Shown piece after piece: positions 62,275 to 64,000 of a stretch of DNA of 64,000 nt (positions are counted from its first letter, which is position 1; each line of letters begins with the position of its first letter). Source of the DNA: Herminiimonas sp. (GTDB lineage Bacteria > Pseudomonadota > Gammaproteobacteria > Burkholderiales > Burkholderiaceae_D). The position numbers and the translations under genes were made by a program. The DNA lies in assembly GCA_014377845.1 (NCBI GenBank), contig JACMOV010000150.1, positions 1 to 64,000 on the forward strand, written 5' to 3'. A model generated the notes under the pieces. The model worked only from the letters and a program-made list of their open reading frames with translations. It was not told the origin of the DNA and made no database searches.

Positions 62275-63054
62275 ATGAGCCTTGCTTTCGCGCGCGCTGC
62301 TGCCGCCGGCTTTATCCTGGCCTGTCTTGCTGCCGCACATGCTGCGCCGAGTGCGCAGACGATCCTTGCTGCCAGCGATGCCATCCGCAATCCGGAAAAA
62401 TCCTTCGGCCTGAACGCCACGCTGATCGAATATCGCAGCGGCAAGCAAACCGACACCAATACGCTGGCCATCTATTCGCGCGCGGATCCGAACGGCGGTC
62501 AGTTCCGCAGCCTGCTGCGCTTCGTCGCGCCGGCCCGCGATGCCGGCAAGCTGATGCTCAAGAACGGCAACGACCTCTGGTTCTTCGACCCCGGCAGCAA
62601 GGCCAGCATCCGGCTGTCGCCGCAACAGCGGCTGCTGGGGCAGGCGGCGAATGGCGACGTGGTGACGGTCAACCTGGCCAAGGACTATCACGCCGAACTG
62701 GCCGGCGAAGAAGACGTGGTCGATGGCGAACGCCAGAACCGCCACTGCTACAAGCTGGCGCTCGCAGCCAACACGCCGGAGGTGACGTATCACACGCTGG
62801 AGATGTGGGTCGAGCAGTCCAGCAACCGGCCGGTGAAGGCGCGGTTCTACACCGAGAGCGGGCGTCTGCTCAAGACCGTCTATTACCGCAAATACAAACC
62901 CGCGCTTGGCGTCGAACGGCCGACCGAAACCGTCATCATCGACGGCCTCGATCCGCAATGGGTGACTGTCATGCGTTACACCGACTATGCCCTCCGCGAC
63001 GTTCCCGAAGCGTGGCTGCAGCGCGATTATTTACCACGCTTTCAACCGGAGTAA
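62275..63054 (+). CDS. LolA-like outer membrane lipoprotein-sorting family protein
   Basis: A 259-residue secreted protein. A signal peptide (AAAAGFILACLAAAHA) precedes a LolA/LolB-type half-barrel domain (SQSLLRFVAPARDAGKLMLKNGNDLWFFDPGSKASIRLSPQQRLLGQAANGDVVTVNLAKDY is the recognisable central region, given here as positions about 80-145). It belongs to the outer membrane lipoprotein-sorting (COG2834-like) group, whose ligand is usually not known. It sits 15 bp after the permease and likely passes an exported lipid or lipoprotein on. Not a classic LolA in length (about 180 mature). Confidence 0.8.
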   Translation: MSLAFARAAAAGFILACLAAAHAAPSAQTILAASDAIRNPEKSFGLNATLIEYRSGKQTDTNTLAIYSRADPNGGQFRSLLRFVAPARDAGKLMLKNGNDLWFFDPGSKASIRLSPQQRLLGQAANGDVVTVNLAKDYHAELAGEEDVVDGERQNRHCYKLALAANTPEVTYHTLEMWVEQSSNRPVKARFYTESGRLLKTVYYRKYKPALGVERPTETVIIDGLDPQWVTVMRYTDYALRDVPEAWLQRDYLPRFQPE

Positions 63055-63058
63055 GCCC

Positions 63059-64000
63059 GTGCGGATTCTTTCCTGCTGTTCCCTGACCCTGCTGGCGATG
63101 TGCAATGCGATCGCAGCCCCGGCACCGAACGATGCCGACGCCGATGCGCTGTCGCTGGCCGACGCCGCGCCGGTCGTCACGCAACGCACCAGCCCGTGGC
63201 GGATCTCTGCCGAAGGAAGTGTCGGCCGCAGCCGCCAGCGCTACGGCGTCGACGATTACAACACCGGCCGGCTGTCGCTGGACGTGTCTTACGATGGCGT
63301 CCTCAGCCCGGGTTGGCGGCTGGTATTCGGCGATCGCGTCGACCGTTACGCGCAGTCTGCCGACGCCCGCAGCAACACCGTCAACACGCTGAAGGAAGCC
63401 TATGTCAGCTGGCATCCCGAGGGGAACAACATCATCGATGCCGGCCGCATCAACGCGCGTCAGGGCGTCGGCTACGGCTACAATCCGACCGACTTCTTCC
63501 GCAGCGGTGCGATCCGTTCGGTGGTCTCGATCGATCCCAACAGCCTCAGGGAAAACCGGCTAGGCACCGTCATGCTGCGCGGCCAGACGCTGCTGCCCGG
63601 CGGCTCGGTCACTGCGATCTATGCGCCGAAGCTTGAGCGCACGCCCAGCGATGCCTCCTTCAATCCGGATTTTGGCGCGACCAACAATCGCACCCGCTGG
63701 ATGCTTTCCGCCAGTCCGCGATTTTCGGAAAATTTCAATCCGCAGTTCCTGGTCTTCGGTGGCGCAGGACAATCCGCGCAGGCCGGTGTCAACCTCACCG
63801 CCCTGCTCAATCCGGCTACGGTCGGTTATGTGGAATGGGCCGGTGGTTTGGCACGGTCGCAGTACGACGAGGCGGTCGGCATCGACGGCAGCCAGTCCTT
63901 CCGCCAGCGTCTGGCGACGGGTCTGACATACACTACCGCCAGCAAGATGTCGCTGACCGCCGAATACCAATACAACGGCGCTGCCCTCGGCAAGAATGCG
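63059..64000 (+). CDS. Putative outer membrane beta-barrel protein, N-terminal part
   Basis: 314 codons of a gene that runs off the right edge. A GTG start gives a signal peptide (ILSCCSLTLLAMCNAIAA). The rest alternates polar and aromatic residues (WRISAEGSVGRSRQRYG, GWRLVFGDRVDRYAQS, VNTLKEAYVSWHPEGNN) and looks like an outer-membrane barrel or porin-like receptor. The gene starts five bases after the LolA-like stop, so the four genes form one operon: ATPase, permease, carrier, outer membrane protein. The C-terminus, which would show a terminal aromatic residue, is not visible. Confidence 0.65.
   Translation, partial: MRILSCCSLTLLAMCNAIAAPAPNDADADALSLADAAPVVTQRTSPWRISAEGSVGRSRQRYGVDDYNTGRLSLDVSYDGVLSPGWRLVFGDRVDRYAQSADARSNTVNTLKEAYVSWHPEGNNIIDAGRINARQGVGYGYNPTDFFRSGAIRSVVSIDPNSLRENRLGTVMLRGQTLLPGGSVTAIYAPKLERTPSDASFNPDFGATNNRTRWMLSASPRFSENFNPQFLVFGGAGQSAQAGVNLTALLNPATVGYVEWAGGLARSQYDEAVGIDGSQSFRQRLATGLTYTTASKMSLTAEYQYNGAALGKNA

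Overview
The window is a high-GC chromosomal segment of a betaproteobacterium, most likely Burkholderiales and probably Oxalobacteraceae. This is inferred from gene content and order: pilGHIJ-chpA next to rubA/thiD/hemL; accBC-prmA-DUF3426; ampD-pilR-pilS-PP0621-ypjD; rplU-rpmA-obgE-proB opposite ispB-tRNA-Pro. No phage, insertion sequence, CRISPR array or rRNA was seen.

Layout. 1-4.3 kb: minus-strand chemosensory operon for twitching motility (pilG, pilH, pilI, pilJ, start of chpA/pilL). 4.4-8.4 kb: rubredoxin, thiD, hemL and a divergent NRAMP-type transporter. 8.5-15.3 kb: minus-strand cell-wall and housekeeping genes (mtgA, aroE, a TonB-like protein, an RNase II-family enzyme, a YqiA-type esterase, mpl). 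15.4-22.8 kb: plus-strand genes (a conserved hypothetical, a TlpA-like thioredoxin, aroQ, accBC, prmA, a zinc-ribbon/DUF3426 protein, a PfkB kinase). 22.8-29.1 kb: YggT, a repetitive histone H1-like protein and nrdAB with NrdR boxes over the promoter. 29.1-34.3 kb: ampD, pilR, pilS, a PP0621 protein and ypjD. 34.4-37.1 kb: a sulfonate/nitrate-type ABC importer lying between ypjD and ffh. 37.4-47.8 kb: ffh, a SWIB protein with a histone-like tail, a lytic transglycosylase, proS, rppH, a CNP1-like lipoprotein, proB, obgE, rpmA, rplU, ispB and tRNA-Pro(CGG).

48-64 kb is the accessory part. It holds a low-complexity lipoprotein; the PEP-CTERM system TPR lipoprotein PrsT; a four-gene enzyme cassette (FeeM-like N-acyltransferase, E1/ThiF-like enzyme, nitroreductase-fold protein, membrane-anchored hexapeptide acyltransferase); two tandem paralogous PEP-CTERM proteins resembling the flocculation protein PepA; a glycosyltransferase; and an operon for an FtsX/MacB-type ABC transporter, a LolA-like protein and an outer-membrane-type protein that runs off the end. 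No exosortase gene is present, so XrtA must be encoded elsewhere if the system works.

The strongest new observation is regulatory. Both pepA-like genes carry the same upstream module: a sigma54 -24/-12 promoter, an exact match to the IHF consensus, and a 17-bp TGT-N11-ACA element, with nearly identical spacing. A third close copy of the 17-bp element lies in the glycosyltransferase/ABC intergenic region. This suggests a small regulon of surface-matrix genes driven by an NtrC-family activator such as PrsR. Other points of interest are an 11-copy hexanucleotide repeat in the PilR linker, the unexplained acyltransferase/E1/nitroreductase cassette, and a mismatch in the anticodon stem of the tRNA.
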